Assembly (NCBI GenBank): GCA_038326995.1
Contig: JBBQKP010000002.1
Span: 1 to 39,850, forward strand
From: JBBQKP01 sp038326995
Lineage (GTDB): Bacteria; Planctomycetota; Phycisphaerae; Tepidisphaerales; Tepidisphaeraceae
Direction of reading: 5' to 3'
Length of the DNA stretch: 39,850 nt
Part shown: one piece after another, positions 15,548 through 24,316 of the stretch
How the letters are laid out: every line of letters begins with the position of its first letter
Position numbering within the stretch: the stretch's first letter is position 1
The notes under the pieces: generated by a model
What the model was told of the DNA's origin: nothing
What the model saw: the letters and a program-made list of their open reading frames with translations, nothing else
The model's database searches: none
Program-made: the position numbers and the translations under genes

Positions 15548-16000
15548 TTAAAGCAAGCCGCATTCGAGAAGGGCGGCTTCTGACATGCGGCTCTTCGACC
15601 ACGCGGGTTGCCAGACGAGTTCGACCGTTGTGGAAATAAGCCCCGCGGCCGCCTGAACCTTGCGCTGCACCTCGCCGGGAAGAGTCCCTGCGACCGGACA
15701 GCCCGGCGAGGTGAGTGTCATCTTGATGTGGGCGGTCAATCCGGAGTCGAGCGACTTGAGTTCGATGCCGTAAATCAGGCCGAGGTCGAACAGATTTACG
15801 GGCAGCTCCGGATCGAACACGGTCCGGATGGCGGCGATGATTTTCTCGCCGATGTCGTCGTAGTTGATGTCTCGCCGAGGCTCGTCCAGAACCAGCAAAG
15901 GCGACTCGACGAACGACGAATCTTCGCGCGGCGCATCACGAATATCACGCACAAAATCGTGATTCGACAGGACATTGAGACGGTTATTCGATGGGTTCAT
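15548..16000 (-). CDS. sufT: SufT / MIP18-family (DUF59) Fe-S maturation protein
   Basis: This 150-residue protein has an extra N-terminal ~45 residues followed by the DUF59 domain: IIAAIRTVFDPELPVNLFDLGLIYGIEL carries the DPE and DLGLIY motifs, and MTLTSPGCPVAG carries the conserved TSPGCP with its Cys. The end LVWQPAWSKSRMSEAALLECGLL (in parts) is the usual VWxPxWxxxxMSExA tail. SufT proteins help deliver or mature Fe-S clusters under high demand. Its ATG overlaps the TGA of the SufS-SufE gene (ATGA), so translation is probably coupled. The tail ends in LLECGLL rather than the commoner longer form. Confidence 0.9.
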   Translation of the reverse strand: MNPSNNRLNVLSNHDFVRDIRDAPREDSSFVESPLLVLDEPRRDINYDDIGEKIIAAIRTVFDPELPVNLFDLGLIYGIELKSLDSGLTAHIKMTLTSPGCPVAGTLPGEVQRKVQAAAGLISTTVELVWQPAWSKSRMSEAALLECGLL

Positions 16001-17805
16001 GAACTGCTTTCGTTGCTTGAATGCTTTTGGCTGCTGCTGTGCGCGTCGAGAAGTGTAGCCAATTTCCGGACGCGAACGACAATGCTGCTGAGGCCGTTGC
16101 GGCGGCCCATCGAGAGGTGATGACCCAGGCCCAGGCGATCGAAAAAAGCCTGCGTATCGAACGCGAGAATGTCGGCGGAGCGCTGGCCGTTGAAAACTCG
16201 TTCGATGAGGGCGATCAAGCCCTTGACGATATACGCGTCGGAGTCGGCGACAAACTCGAGCGTGTCAGACGTGCCGGGCCTTTTGCGGGCGCTGAGGTGA
16301 ACCGTCGATTGACAGCCGACGACTCGCGTCGCTTCGCTCTTTTCTGTAACCGGCATGGGCGAGAGTTTCATGCCAAGGTCGAGAAGGTATTCGTGTTTCT
16401 GTTCCCAATCGTCGAAGAGCGCGAAATCGCTTTCGAGTTCTGCGGCCGCGAGTGCGGGAGACGACGCCGCCGGTGCTGCGTACATCACTTCAACATGCGC
16501 CGACTCAGGTCGAGTGCTCGCTGCAGATGCGACGGAAGACTGTGCCGAGGAAACGATCTTCTTCACACCTGCGACGAACTGATCGACATCCGCCCGCGTG
16601 TTGTAGAACGCGAAACTCGCGCGGACCGTGCCCGGGAGTTTGAATTGCGTCATCACGGGCATGCAGCAATGGTGGCCGGTTCGGACGGCAACGCCCTCGA
16701 TGTCGAGCAGCGTTCCCAGCGTGTGCGGGTCGATTCCGGGGCGACCTTCTTCTGAATCAATGACGAAGCTGAGCACGGCCGCCTTGTGTTGCGCGGTGCC
16801 GATGACCCTGACCGAAGGAATCGAAGAGAGTTCGCGTGTGGCGTATTCAAGCAGTTCGTGCTCGTATTTGGATGATTGCTCGAAGTCGATGTTGGCAGTG
16901 ACGTAATCGACGGCTGCGCCAAGGCCGATCACGCCCGCGATGTCGGGCGTGCCCGCTTCGAATTTGTTGGGCAGCTCGGCCCAGGTCGAGCCCTCGAAGG
17001 AGACGGTCCGAATCATGTCTCCGCCGCCCTGATAGGGGGGCATCGCTTCGAGCAGTTCGCGCTTGCCGAACAGCACGCCGACGCCGGTGGGCCCGAAAAG
17101 TTTGTGTGCGGAGAAGACGTAGAAGTCGCAATCGAGTTGCTGGACATCGGTCGAGAAGTGGCCGACCCATTGTGCGCCGTCGATCAGGACTTTCGCGCCC
17201 ACGTCGTGGGCGAGCTTGATGACACGCTCGACGTCGATGATCGTGCCCAGCGAGTTGGAAAGGTGTGAGATGGAGACGAGTCGGGTCCGCTGGTTAAGCA
17301 TTGCGGGCAGCTGATCGAGCAGCACCTCGCCGCGATCAGAGATTGGAACGACGCGAAGGGTCGCACCGACGCGCTGGCACAGGAGCTGCCAGGGCACGAT
17401 GTTGCTGTGATGTTCGAGTGCGGTGATGACGATTTCATCGCCCGCGCCGATGAACTTTTGTCCGAAGCTGGATGCGACGAGGTTGATGGAGTCGGTGGTT
17501 CCGCGAGTGAAGATGATCTCGACAGGGTCGCGCGCATTGATGAATCGCTGCACCTTTCTGCGTGAGTCTTCGAATTGCGAAGTTGCTTCCTGCGCGAGGT
17601 GATAGACGGCGCGATGAATGTTGGCGTTGGTCTGGCCGTAGAAGGCCGAGATTGCGTCGATCACGGCCTTGGGCTTTTGTGTCGTAGCGCCGTTGTCGAG
17701 ATACGCGAGCGGCTTGCCGTTGGATCTTGATGCGAGGATCGGAAAATCACTCCGAAGCTGTTCGGCGTTGAACGTGGGTGTGGATGGTTGGGTTCGGTCG
17801 TCCAT
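15997..17805 (-). CDS. sufS: SufS-SufE fusion: cysteine desulfurase with its sulfur-acceptor domain
   Basis: The 602-residue product joins two enzymes that are normally separate. Residues ~15-415 are a group II cysteine desulfurase: AYLDNGATTQKPKAVID, LEHHSNIVPWQ (His132/133), LIDGAQ, the PLP lysine Lys235 in SAHKLFGPTG, and the persulfide Cys380 in RTGHHCCMPVM. A Ser/Ala/Pro-rich linker (~418-455) leads to a SufE domain (~458-590) with the acceptor Cys498 in RVVGCQSTVHL. Sulfur taken from cysteine on Cys380 would pass to Cys498 in the same chain and then to the SufBCD scaffold, which is not in the window. The start ATG 17805 is chosen because the family alignment begins here and TATACT lies upstream; a further open stretch to 18114 runs into the divergent gene and is unlikely. 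The second Cys in HHCC is unusual. Confidence 0.95.
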   Translation of the reverse strand: MDDRTQPSTPTFNAEQLRSDFPILASRSNGKPLAYLDNGATTQKPKAVIDAISAFYGQTNANIHRAVYHLAQEATSQFEDSRRKVQRFINARDPVEIIFTRGTTDSINLVASSFGQKFIGAGDEIVITALEHHSNIVPWQLLCQRVGATLRVVPISDRGEVLLDQLPAMLNQRTRLVSISHLSNSLGTIIDVERVIKLAHDVGAKVLIDGAQWVGHFSTDVQQLDCDFYVFSAHKLFGPTGVGVLFGKRELLEAMPPYQGGGDMIRTVSFEGSTWAELPNKFEAGTPDIAGVIGLGAAVDYVTANIDFEQSSKYEHELLEYATRELSSIPSVRVIGTAQHKAAVLSFVIDSEEGRPGIDPHTLGTLLDIEGVAVRTGHHCCMPVMTQFKLPGTVRASFAFYNTRADVDQFVAGVKKIVSSAQSSVASAASTRPESAHVEVMYAAPAASSPALAAAELESDFALFDDWEQKHEYLLDLGMKLSPMPVTEKSEATRVVGCQSTVHLSARKRPGTSDTLEFVADSDAYIVKGLIALIERVFNGQRSADILAFDTQAFFDRLGLGHHLSMGRRNGLSSIVVRVRKLATLLDAHSSSQKHSSNESSS

Positions 17806-17816
17806 TAGCTTAGGTA

Positions 17817-17822
17817 AGTATA
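17817..17822 (-). promoter_or_regulatory. -10-like TATACT upstream of sufS
   Basis: On the minus strand TATACT ends 11 nt before the sufS ATG at 17805. It would give a 5' leader of only a few bases. There is no SD in the gap. The 128-bp region to the divergent gene must contain both promoters. Confidence 0.4.
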
Positions 17823-17921
17823 GTGAGGGATTTGGGTCTGGACGACTGAGGTAAACATCTAAGAAATTTGAAATGATTAAATCGCGGAGCTCGTCATCTG
17901 TAGTGGAAACGCAAATGTTGA

Positions 17922-17927
17922 TACAAT
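17922..17927 (+). promoter_or_regulatory. -10-like TACAAT, 6 nt before the parvulin ATG
   Basis: TACAAT is followed by GAAAAG and the ATG at 17934. No good -35 is seen at the right distance. Positioning fits a leaderless start; the GAAAAG itself is a poor SD. Confidence 0.4.
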
Positions 17928-17933
17928 GAAAAG

Positions 17934-19265
17934 ATGAAACGACCCAGCTTCGCCCAAGGAAGGGCCATTGGCGTGAGTATTTTGCTCTGTTCCAGTTGCG
18001 TCGGCCTGTCGGGATGCCGATGGATCGATGGCATTCGCGGTAAGACTTCGGATCGTGGTCCGGACCGGACGATTTCGCCCCTTGAAAGTTCATCGCTCGA
18101 AGACCGCCGAACAAATTCGACGACCGGCGCGCGGCGTGGTCCGGGCGGTGGAGTCATGGGACGCTCGAATGGTGCGGGTTCTGGCGAACTGACCACGCCG
18201 CGGCCTGCGGTGCAGTCGACGGATGAAGCAAATCTTTCGGATCGTACGTTTGGAACGACTGTTCCCACGCTGCAGGGCGATACATTTGTGTGGCTTGGCG
18301 CGATGATCGCACAGGTCAACGGTACGCCGCTCTTTGCTCATGATCTGTTGCGACGGATCGAGCCGGTTTTGAAGGCGCGGTCGAAAGAACTCGCGGAGGA
18401 TAAGTTTCGCGTCTCCGCAATGGTGGAGATTCGCAATCGCAGACAGGCGATGATCCGTGATGAACTATTTTTTGCGGCCGCCCAGCGAAACACCTCGAGC
18501 GCGGAAAAAAATCAGGCCGAGCAATTGGCGATGCAGGACGGCCAGCGGATCATCACGCAGGCGGGTGGTTCGACGGAAGTGGCAAAGCGAGTGTCGCGCG
18601 AACAGGGTTACGATTACGACAAATTGAAAGAGGAAATGTATCGCAACCGACTCGTATCGGTTTATTTCTCTAAGCGACTGCAGCCGCGTGCCAGGGTGAG
18701 TGTTGACGAAATGCGGCGCTACTTTGCGCAAAATCGCGAGAAGCAGTTCACGCAGAAAGCCGAGTTAAAGTTCGCGGTGATCCGTATCGACTTCGCTACC
18801 GCGGGTGAGAGCGACGCACGAGCGAAAATCGAGACTGCGAGGCAAAAGCTCGAATCGGGTGAGGATTTCGCCGTCGTATCAGGCGAGTTCAACACTGACA
18901 AAGGCCTGCGAGAGCGGCAAGGCATTGTGGGCCCGCTCGAACGGGGTAGCTATCGCGTTACCGAGGTCGAAGACGCGATCTGGAGCACGGAGGTCGGCAA
19001 GACGACGCCGGCCGTCTTTGCAGGTGGATCGGCATGGGTCGGAAAAGTGCTGGAGAAGAAGGCGAGCGTCGAGCGGAGTTTCGACGACTCCGCCGTGCAG
19101 AGAGAAATTGAAGCGAAGCTGCGCCAGGCAAAACTCGCCGAACTCGAAGACGAACAGAATAAATTGCTCGAACGCGAGGCCGTCGTCGACAGGCGCGACG
19201 AACTTCTACAGCCCGCGTTGCAGATGGCGCTGCAGATGTACTCGGAGTGGCGAAACGAAGAGTAG
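17934..19265 (+). CDS. Lipoprotein parvulin-type peptidyl-prolyl isomerase (SurA/PrsA-like)
   Basis: The 443 residues begin with a lipoprotein signal: MKRPSFAQGRAIGVSILLCS, then LSGC with the lipidated Cys28. A Ser/Thr/Gly-rich spacer reaches ~118. The SurA-like N-terminal chaperone helices follow (IAQVNGTPLFAHDLLRRIEP, then a long DELFFAAAQRNT helix), and a rotamase-like domain covers ~245-390 (VDEMRRYFAQNREKQFTQKA, SGEDFAVVSGEFNTDKGL, GIVGPLERGS). The end is a charged coiled-coil-like segment (QAKLAELEDEQNKLLERE). It probably sits on a membrane facing the periplasm and helps fold exported proteins. Only one rotamase domain is visible. It is divergent from sufS and followed after 48 bp by the prolyl oligopeptidase. 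Confidence 0.85.
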   Translation: MKRPSFAQGRAIGVSILLCSSCVGLSGCRWIDGIRGKTSDRGPDRTISPLESSSLEDRRTNSTTGARRGPGGGVMGRSNGAGSGELTTPRPAVQSTDEANLSDRTFGTTVPTLQGDTFVWLGAMIAQVNGTPLFAHDLLRRIEPVLKARSKELAEDKFRVSAMVEIRNRRQAMIRDELFFAAAQRNTSSAEKNQAEQLAMQDGQRIITQAGGSTEVAKRVSREQGYDYDKLKEEMYRNRLVSVYFSKRLQPRARVSVDEMRRYFAQNREKQFTQKAELKFAVIRIDFATAGESDARAKIETARQKLESGEDFAVVSGEFNTDKGLRERQGIVGPLERGSYRVTEVEDAIWSTEVGKTTPAVFAGGSAWVGKVLEKKASVERSFDDSAVQREIEAKLRQAKLAELEDEQNKLLEREAVVDRRDELLQPALQMALQMYSEWRNEE

Positions 19266-19313
19266 ACCAAGAGAACGATCTTGAAAGATAAATCCGTAGT
19301 GGAATCAAAAACT

Positions 19314-21503
19314 ATGAGCCGAAATCCCGCAAACCTACTCGTGCCGACGGCACTCCTTGTATTAAGCCTGAACAATTCGCCCGTCGCTTTAGCGCAGGCG
19401 GAAACACGTGACGTTACGCCGCCTGTTGCCCCCATGATGGCCCCCCGTGACGAGTCGATCATCGACTATTATTTCGGCACGGCCGTCGCGGATCCGTATC
19501 GCTGGCTCGAGCAGTCGGATGCACCCGCGACGCGATCCTTCATCGAGGCGCAGAATGTTCGAACGCAGGCCTACCTAGGAACGCCGCTTAGGGATGAGCT
19601 TCGGGCTCGATTGGAGCAGCTCATTAATTATCCGCGAACCAGCACGCCTGGACGAACCGACAATTACTTTGTGTTTCGTCGCAATACGGGGCTGCAGAAG
19701 CAGTCGGTGACGTTCATGGCCCGAACGCTTGATGCCGAGCCTACAGTGCTGTTTGATCCGAACACGTTTAGTGAAGACGGGACGATCGCGCTCTCCTCGA
19801 CGGCCTTCACGCGCGATGGATCGCTTGTGGCGTGGGGCAAGAGCGTGGGCGGGAGTGACGATCAGACCATCCGCATTCGCAACGTGTCGACTGGCGCGGA
19901 GTTGCCCGAAGTGTTTGAAAACATGCGATTCGCGGGTCTGGCTTGGAAGAATGACAACAGCGGGTTTTTCTTTTCGCGATTTCCAAAACCCGGATCGGTC
20001 GCGCCCGATCAGGAGCGACTTAATCACAAACTTTATTTTCATAAACTCGGCGACGATGTCGCCAAGGCAGCGCTGATTTACCAGCGGCCTGACAATCCGG
20101 AAATGAGTGTCTATCCAGATGTGAGCTTCGATGGAAAGTGGCTGGCGATTTACGAATCACTCGGCACGGACGATCGCGCGGGAATTCTCGTTGCGCCCGT
20201 CGATCAGCCGGGCGAGTGGAAACGCGTGCTTGAGGTCAGCAAATCGCGCACGTCGATCGTCGACACGGAAGGCGACGCTCTTTTCGCATTGACCGATGAC
20301 AATGCGCCGCGTAAGCGACTGGTCGCGATCGACCTGAACGACCCTGCTGCTGAGAAGTGGAAGACCATTATTCCGCAGTCGGGCGATGTGATCGAGAGCG
20401 TGAGCGCGATCGGCGGAAAGTTGGTGGTGACGCTCAAGCGGGACGTGCAGACCGTCATCAACATTCACGCACGCGATGGCACGCTCGAGCGCGAGGTTGA
20501 ACTGCCGACGGTCGGCAATGCCTCCGTCAGTGGACGGCCGGATGACTCGGAAATGTTCGTCAGCTTCACGAGCTACACCTACCCAACAACGGTGTTTCGT
20601 TACGACCTGAAGACGAATGAAATGAAGGTGTGGTTCGCGCCGAAGGTCGAATTCGATCCGACGGCGTACGAAACCAAGCAGGTGTTTTACGGCAGTAAGG
20701 ATGGCACGCGCGTGCCGATGTTTGTGACGTACAAAAAGGGAATGAAACTGGATCGAAATAATCCGACGCTGCTGTATGGGTACGGCGGGTTCGGGGTGGG
20801 ATTGTCGCCGGGATTTAGCGCGTTCAACGTCGCATGGCTCGAGCGGGGCGGCGTGTTCGCTGAGGCGTGTTTGCGCGGCGGTGATGAGTATGGAAGCGGA
20901 TGGCACGACGCCGGAAAGCTGGACAAGAAGCAGAATGTTTTCGACGACTTTCACGCCGCGGCAGAGCATCTGATTCGCGACGGCTATACGAGCTCGGGCA
21001 AGCTGGTGATCAACGGCGGGAGCAATGGCGGGCTGCTCGTGGCGGCGTGCGTGTTGCAACGGCCCGAGCTGTACGGCGCGGTCGTGGCGGAGGTGGGCGT
21101 GCTCGACATGCTGCGGTTCCATCGATTCGGCACGGGCAGATTCTGGACGGTTGAATACGGCAACGCCGAAGCGAGCCGGCCGATGTTCGAGACGCTCTTT
21201 GCGTATAGCCCGTTGCACAACGTGAAACCGAAACAGCCGCTGCCGCCGATTCTCGTCACGACAGGCGACGGCGACGACCGCGTCGTGCCGGCCCACTCGC
21301 TCAAGTTCGTCGCGGAACTAAATTTCAAGAACGACAAGAATCCGGTCTTCCTGCGGTACGACGTCGGCTCGGGCCACGGCGGGGGCAAGCCGCTCAGTAA
21401 GGCGATCGACGAACAGGCCGACGTGTTCGCATTTATGTTCAAGAGCCTTGGTGCTGATCAAGCCTCCACGCGGCCGACGCAACCCGCTGGAGCAAAAGAG
21501 TGA
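19314..21503 (+). CDS. Secreted prolyl oligopeptidase (family S9A)
   Basis: From ATG 19314 this gives 729 residues with a clear signal peptide (LLVPTALLVLSL ... VALAQA). The N-terminal beta-propeller opens with DYYFGTAVADPYRWLEQ, the usual S9A start. The C-terminal alpha/beta hydrolase domain has the nucleophile Ser570 in NGGSNGGLLVAA, the Asp in GDGDDRVVPAHS (~651-656) and His688 in GSGHGGGK. These enzymes cut after proline in short peptides. A TTG at 19281 could add 11 residues but would spoil the signal peptide start. It lies 48 bp after the parvulin gene and its TGA overlaps the GTG of the next gene, so the three look like one operon. Complete, with no missing catalytic residue. Confidence 0.94.
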   Translation: MSRNPANLLVPTALLVLSLNNSPVALAQAETRDVTPPVAPMMAPRDESIIDYYFGTAVADPYRWLEQSDAPATRSFIEAQNVRTQAYLGTPLRDELRARLEQLINYPRTSTPGRTDNYFVFRRNTGLQKQSVTFMARTLDAEPTVLFDPNTFSEDGTIALSSTAFTRDGSLVAWGKSVGGSDDQTIRIRNVSTGAELPEVFENMRFAGLAWKNDNSGFFFSRFPKPGSVAPDQERLNHKLYFHKLGDDVAKAALIYQRPDNPEMSVYPDVSFDGKWLAIYESLGTDDRAGILVAPVDQPGEWKRVLEVSKSRTSIVDTEGDALFALTDDNAPRKRLVAIDLNDPAAEKWKTIIPQSGDVIESVSAIGGKLVVTLKRDVQTVINIHARDGTLEREVELPTVGNASVSGRPDDSEMFVSFTSYTYPTTVFRYDLKTNEMKVWFAPKVEFDPTAYETKQVFYGSKDGTRVPMFVTYKKGMKLDRNNPTLLYGYGGFGVGLSPGFSAFNVAWLERGGVFAEACLRGGDEYGSGWHDAGKLDKKQNVFDDFHAAAEHLIRDGYTSSGKLVINGGSNGGLLVAACVLQRPELYGAVVAEVGVLDMLRFHRFGTGRFWTVEYGNAEASRPMFETLFAYSPLHNVKPKQPLPPILVTTGDGDDRVVPAHSLKFVAELNFKNDKNPVFLRYDVGSGHGGGKPLSKAIDEQADVFAFMFKSLGADQASTRPTQPAGAKE

Positions 21504-22030
21504 TCCGACTTCGCGACTCGATTCCGACGGTTCGTCCCGCGGCAGAATCTTTGCTGCTGGTGGTACTTATATGCTTCGCACAAATCGGCTGCGGCCAGCG
21601 GGCGAGTATCGCCACACCAAAATCGGACATGTTTTCGCCAATTTCGGTCCGGCTGCACCCGGTGTTTACCAAGGTCTCGCACTGGGAAAATACGCCCGCG
21701 GCAGACGGGCTTGACGTATTTGTCGAACTGACCGACGCGTTCGGCGATCAGACGAAGGCGGCGGGTTCGTTCGTGTTCGATCTTTATTCGTACGACCCTC
21801 GCTCTCCCGACGCTCGCGGGTCGCGGGCGTTTCAGCCTTGGCTCGCACCTGTCGTGTCGATCGAACAGCAGCGCGAGCATTACGATCGCACATCGCGCGC
21901 GTATCGGTTTCAACTCATCGCAACAGGAGTTCGGCTTGATAGGCCTTACGTTTTGGGCGTTTCGTTCACCCCCACAGGCGGCACTGGAAGGGTATTCGGA
22001 CAGCTCATTCTGCAGCAATCGGGCGGTTAA
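21500..22030 (+). CDS. Small exported, probably lipoprotein, orphan
   Basis: No family is recognised. The GTG start at 21500 overlaps the stop of the prolyl oligopeptidase gene (GTGA), implying coupled translation. The 176 residues start with an export signal, AAESLLLVVLICFAQIGCGQ, where IGC could be a lipobox although Gln at -3 is poor. The mature part has an immunoglobulin-like run of strands (SPISVRLHPVFTKV, DGLDVFVELTDAFGDQ, KAAGSFVFDLYSYDPRS) and ends with a strand LVILQQ-type segment (GQLILQQSGG). The composition suggests a small beta-sandwich domain attached to a membrane. Context puts it with envelope protein folding and turnover. Confidence 0.75.
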   Translation: MIRLRDSIPTVRPAAESLLLVVLICFAQIGCGQRASIATPKSDMFSPISVRLHPVFTKVSHWENTPAADGLDVFVELTDAFGDQTKAAGSFVFDLYSYDPRSPDARGSRAFQPWLAPVVSIEQQREHYDRTSRAYRFQLIATGVRLDRPYVLGVSFTPTGGTGRVFGQLILQQSGG

Positions 22031-22101
22031 TTGCGCCGGCTTTTGTTCGTAAGCGGAATGTCGCGTTGATATTCGGTGGACAGTCGCGACACTTCTGCCC
22101 T

Positions 22102-22977
22102 ATGCCTCAGTCGGCCGACGCAGTCATCGAAACCCTCGAAACCGCCAAGGAAGAAAACCTTCTTTCTCAGCTTCGGCAGGAGCAACTAGTTAATCTGCCC
22201 GCTCAGGGAGAGGTCTGGATGACCGGCGACATCCATGACAATCGCAACAACTTTCGCAAGATCGTCCGCAAGGCCGACCTGGGTAATAACCCGCAGCGGC
22301 ATCTGGTTCTGCATGAACTGATTCACGGCGATCATTTCGATGCGAACGGCGCGGAGGATTCATGGGTCACGCTTGTTGCCGCCGCCGAGTTGAAATGCGA
22401 TTTTCCGGATCAGGTCCACTTCATGCTGGCCAACCATGATCTGGCGCAGATTCATGGTGAAGGCATCATGAAAAGCGGGCTTTCGGTGTGCGAAGCGTTT
22501 CGGGCGGCACTGAAGCGGGATTTTCCTGACAAATATCATCGCCTTGAAGCGACGATGAGTGATTTTTTTCTCTCGTTCCCGCTCGGCATTCGCTGTCAGA
22601 ACGGTCTGCTGTTCACGCACTCGCTGCCGACGGATAAAGAGATCGATACGTTCGATTACACCGTGTTCAACCGTCCTCTGAAAGGCGAAGACTATCGGCG
22701 CAAAACCGGGCCCGCGTATCAGCTGATATGGGGCAGGCACATGAGCGAAGAGACTGTCGACAAGTTTGCCCAGAACATGAAGGCCCGCATCGTAATCAAC
22801 GGGCATCAGCCGCAGGAGATGGGTTACGCCACCAACGGCCCACGTCAACTCATCATCGCGTCCGACCACAATCAGGGCGTCTATTTGCCGCTCAATTTGT
22901 CCGTCGATTACACGATGCAGGAACTCGTTTCAGGTCTGCGAAAAATCGTCGGCATCTCATTCGACGAAGACGAATAA
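22102..22977 (+). CDS. Calcineurin-like metallophosphoesterase
   Basis: From ATG 22102 the product has 291 residues. The family's metal-binding blocks are present in order: GDIHDNRNNF (the GDxHD block), HELIHGD, ANHD (replacing the common GNHD), and near the end INGHQPQEMGY (GHxP-like). FTHSLP lies in the place of another metal-binding His. Such enzymes hydrolyse phosphomonoesters or diesters with a two-metal centre; the substrate is not evident. A TTG at 22066 would add 12 residues but I favour ATG. No signal peptide, so cytoplasmic. It stands alone between the lipoprotein gene and tRNA-Gly. Confidence 0.85.
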   Translation: MPQSADAVIETLETAKEENLLSQLRQEQLVNLPAQGEVWMTGDIHDNRNNFRKIVRKADLGNNPQRHLVLHELIHGDHFDANGAEDSWVTLVAAAELKCDFPDQVHFMLANHDLAQIHGEGIMKSGLSVCEAFRAALKRDFPDKYHRLEATMSDFFLSFPLGIRCQNGLLFTHSLPTDKEIDTFDYTVFNRPLKGEDYRRKTGPAYQLIWGRHMSEETVDKFAQNMKARIVINGHQPQEMGYATNGPRQLIIASDHNQGVYLPLNLSVDYTMQELVSGLRKIVGISFDEDE

Positions 22978-23098
22978 TCGCACAAACCCAATTCAGTAAT
23001 GTTGTCGATTGAAGTTGCAACCCAAGCGATGGCCACTGACTCTGAAAAACTCACGCCTACTGGCAGAACTCTTACAAGCACGATATCATCGTCGCCGT

Positions 23099-23171
23099 GC
23101 GGCGGTAGCTCAATTGGCAGAGTACCAGGTTTCCATCCTGGGTGTTGAGGGTTCGACTCCCTTCCGCCGCT
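23099..23171 (+). tRNA. tRNA-Gly (anticodon UCC)
   Basis: A full cloverleaf of 73 nt can be folded by hand. Acceptor GCGGCGG pairs with CCGCCGC, D arm GCTC/GAGT, anticodon stem CCAGG/CCTGG with loop TTTCCAT, and T arm GAGGG/CCCTT with TTCGACT. The anticodon is TCC, reading Gly GGA/GGG codons. The discriminator base is T and CCA is not encoded, so it must be added after transcription. Confidence 0.95.
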
Positions 23172-23265
23172 GTAAATGACTTACGGCCAAATTTTGTAAG
23201 ACTTGAAATTGCTCGTTTGCGTGATGCGTCAAAATTTCATGTGACGTAATCATGAATGGCCCGTC

Positions 23266-24252
23266 TTGAAGGAGTGCGAATTTTCCTCGCTGCGACTATC
23301 GCCGCGCCCAGAGATTGATACTCTCTCTGCTCTGGCCAAGCCGCGAAACAAATTTCTCGACAAGCTTCAGTATCTCGCCCTGCGATATGTCTCGATGACG
23401 CTCCATTGCTGGCCGATCTCGGTCAATTACTATCTCGCGAACATCGTGGGCGACGTGATGTATTTTGTCGACAAACGGCATCGCAAACTTGCGATGACAA
23501 ACCTTCGTCATTCGTTTCCCGAAAAAACAGACCGCGAGCTCGAGGCAATCACCCGCGAGTCGATGAGGCAATTGATTTGCCTGGGCATCGACGTCCTGTG
23601 GAGCACGCGACTGGTTCATGTTGATAATTTTGAAAAGTACGTCGAGCTGGGCGAGTTCCGCGAGACGCTGCGTCTCATGGTCTCTGACCATAGGGGAATG
23701 ATTCTGATTACGGGTCATTACGGCAACTGGGAACTGCTCGGCTATTTGCTGGCGACGCTCGGCTTCCCGACCATGAGCGTCGCGAGGCCGCTGGATAATC
23801 AATACATTAACCACTGGCTCATGAGCGTGCGGGAGAACCGCGGGCAAAAGATCATCGCCAAAAAGGGCGCGACCGATATCGTCACCGCCACACTTGCCGC
23901 GCAAGGTATGGTCGGCTTCACCGCCGATCAGGATGCGGGTGTCAAAGGGCTCTTCGTCGATTTTTTCGGACGCAAGGCTTCGGCCTACAAATCCATCGGC
24001 CTGCTCGCAATGCAATATGAGGTGCCAGTGGTTGTCGGCTACGCACGTCGCGTGGCGGGTCAGGGGTTTCGATTCCGCGTCGGCACTCAGGACGTGATCC
24101 ACCCGAAGGATTGGCAGGATCATCCCGAGCCGCTGATGTACATCACGCAGCGGTACACGAAGGCAATCGAGCAGTTCGTTCGCGACGACCCGGGGCAATA
24201 TCTCTGGATTCACAGGAGGTGGAAAAGCAGGCCAAAGGGTGAATTGCCATAG
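23266..24252 (+). CDS. Lysophospholipid/lipid A acyltransferase (LpxL/HtrB-like)
   Basis: The family transfers a secondary acyl chain onto lipid A at the inner membrane, so the organism probably makes a lipopolysaccharide-type lipid. Key parts are YYLANIVGDVMYFVDKRHRK (typical first helix and loop), the catalytic HX4E at His151-Glu156 in GHYGNWELLG, FTADQDAGVKGLFVDFFGRK with the conserved DQD and FFG, and the ending WIHRRWKSRP. The size, 328 residues, is normal. The start is uncertain: I use TTG at 23266 because no in-frame ATG occurs before Met44 and the region before that looks coding. The gene follows tRNA-Gly by 94 bp and precedes the ECF sigma gene by 64 bp. Confidence 0.85.
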   Translation: MKECEFSSLRLSPRPEIDTLSALAKPRNKFLDKLQYLALRYVSMTLHCWPISVNYYLANIVGDVMYFVDKRHRKLAMTNLRHSFPEKTDRELEAITRESMRQLICLGIDVLWSTRLVHVDNFEKYVELGEFRETLRLMVSDHRGMILITGHYGNWELLGYLLATLGFPTMSVARPLDNQYINHWLMSVRENRGQKIIAKKGATDIVTATLAAQGMVGFTADQDAGVKGLFVDFFGRKASAYKSIGLLAMQYEVPVVVGYARRVAGQGFRFRVGTQDVIHPKDWQDHPEPLMYITQRYTKAIEQFVRDDPGQYLWIHRRWKSRPKGELP

Positions 24253-24316
24253 AATTACGTCTAAATGCACGAATGTGGACGAACGGGATTTTCTTGACTA
24301 ACGATTCTCTCAGGCG

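Noticed and set aside
16021..16755. A 244-codon plus-strand frame within the SufS-SufE gene
   Set aside because: It is shadow sequence opposite a gene with all catalytic residues in place.
20157..21296. A 379-codon open frame antisense to the prolyl oligopeptidase gene
   Set aside because: It is a shadow of codon bias in the real gene: no recognisable domain and no start signal, and the sense frame has a complete catalytic triad.
23296..24270. A 324-codon frame antisense to the LpxL-like gene
   Set aside because: The sense strand has the HX4E motif and family blocks; the antisense product is Arg/His-rich shadow sequence.
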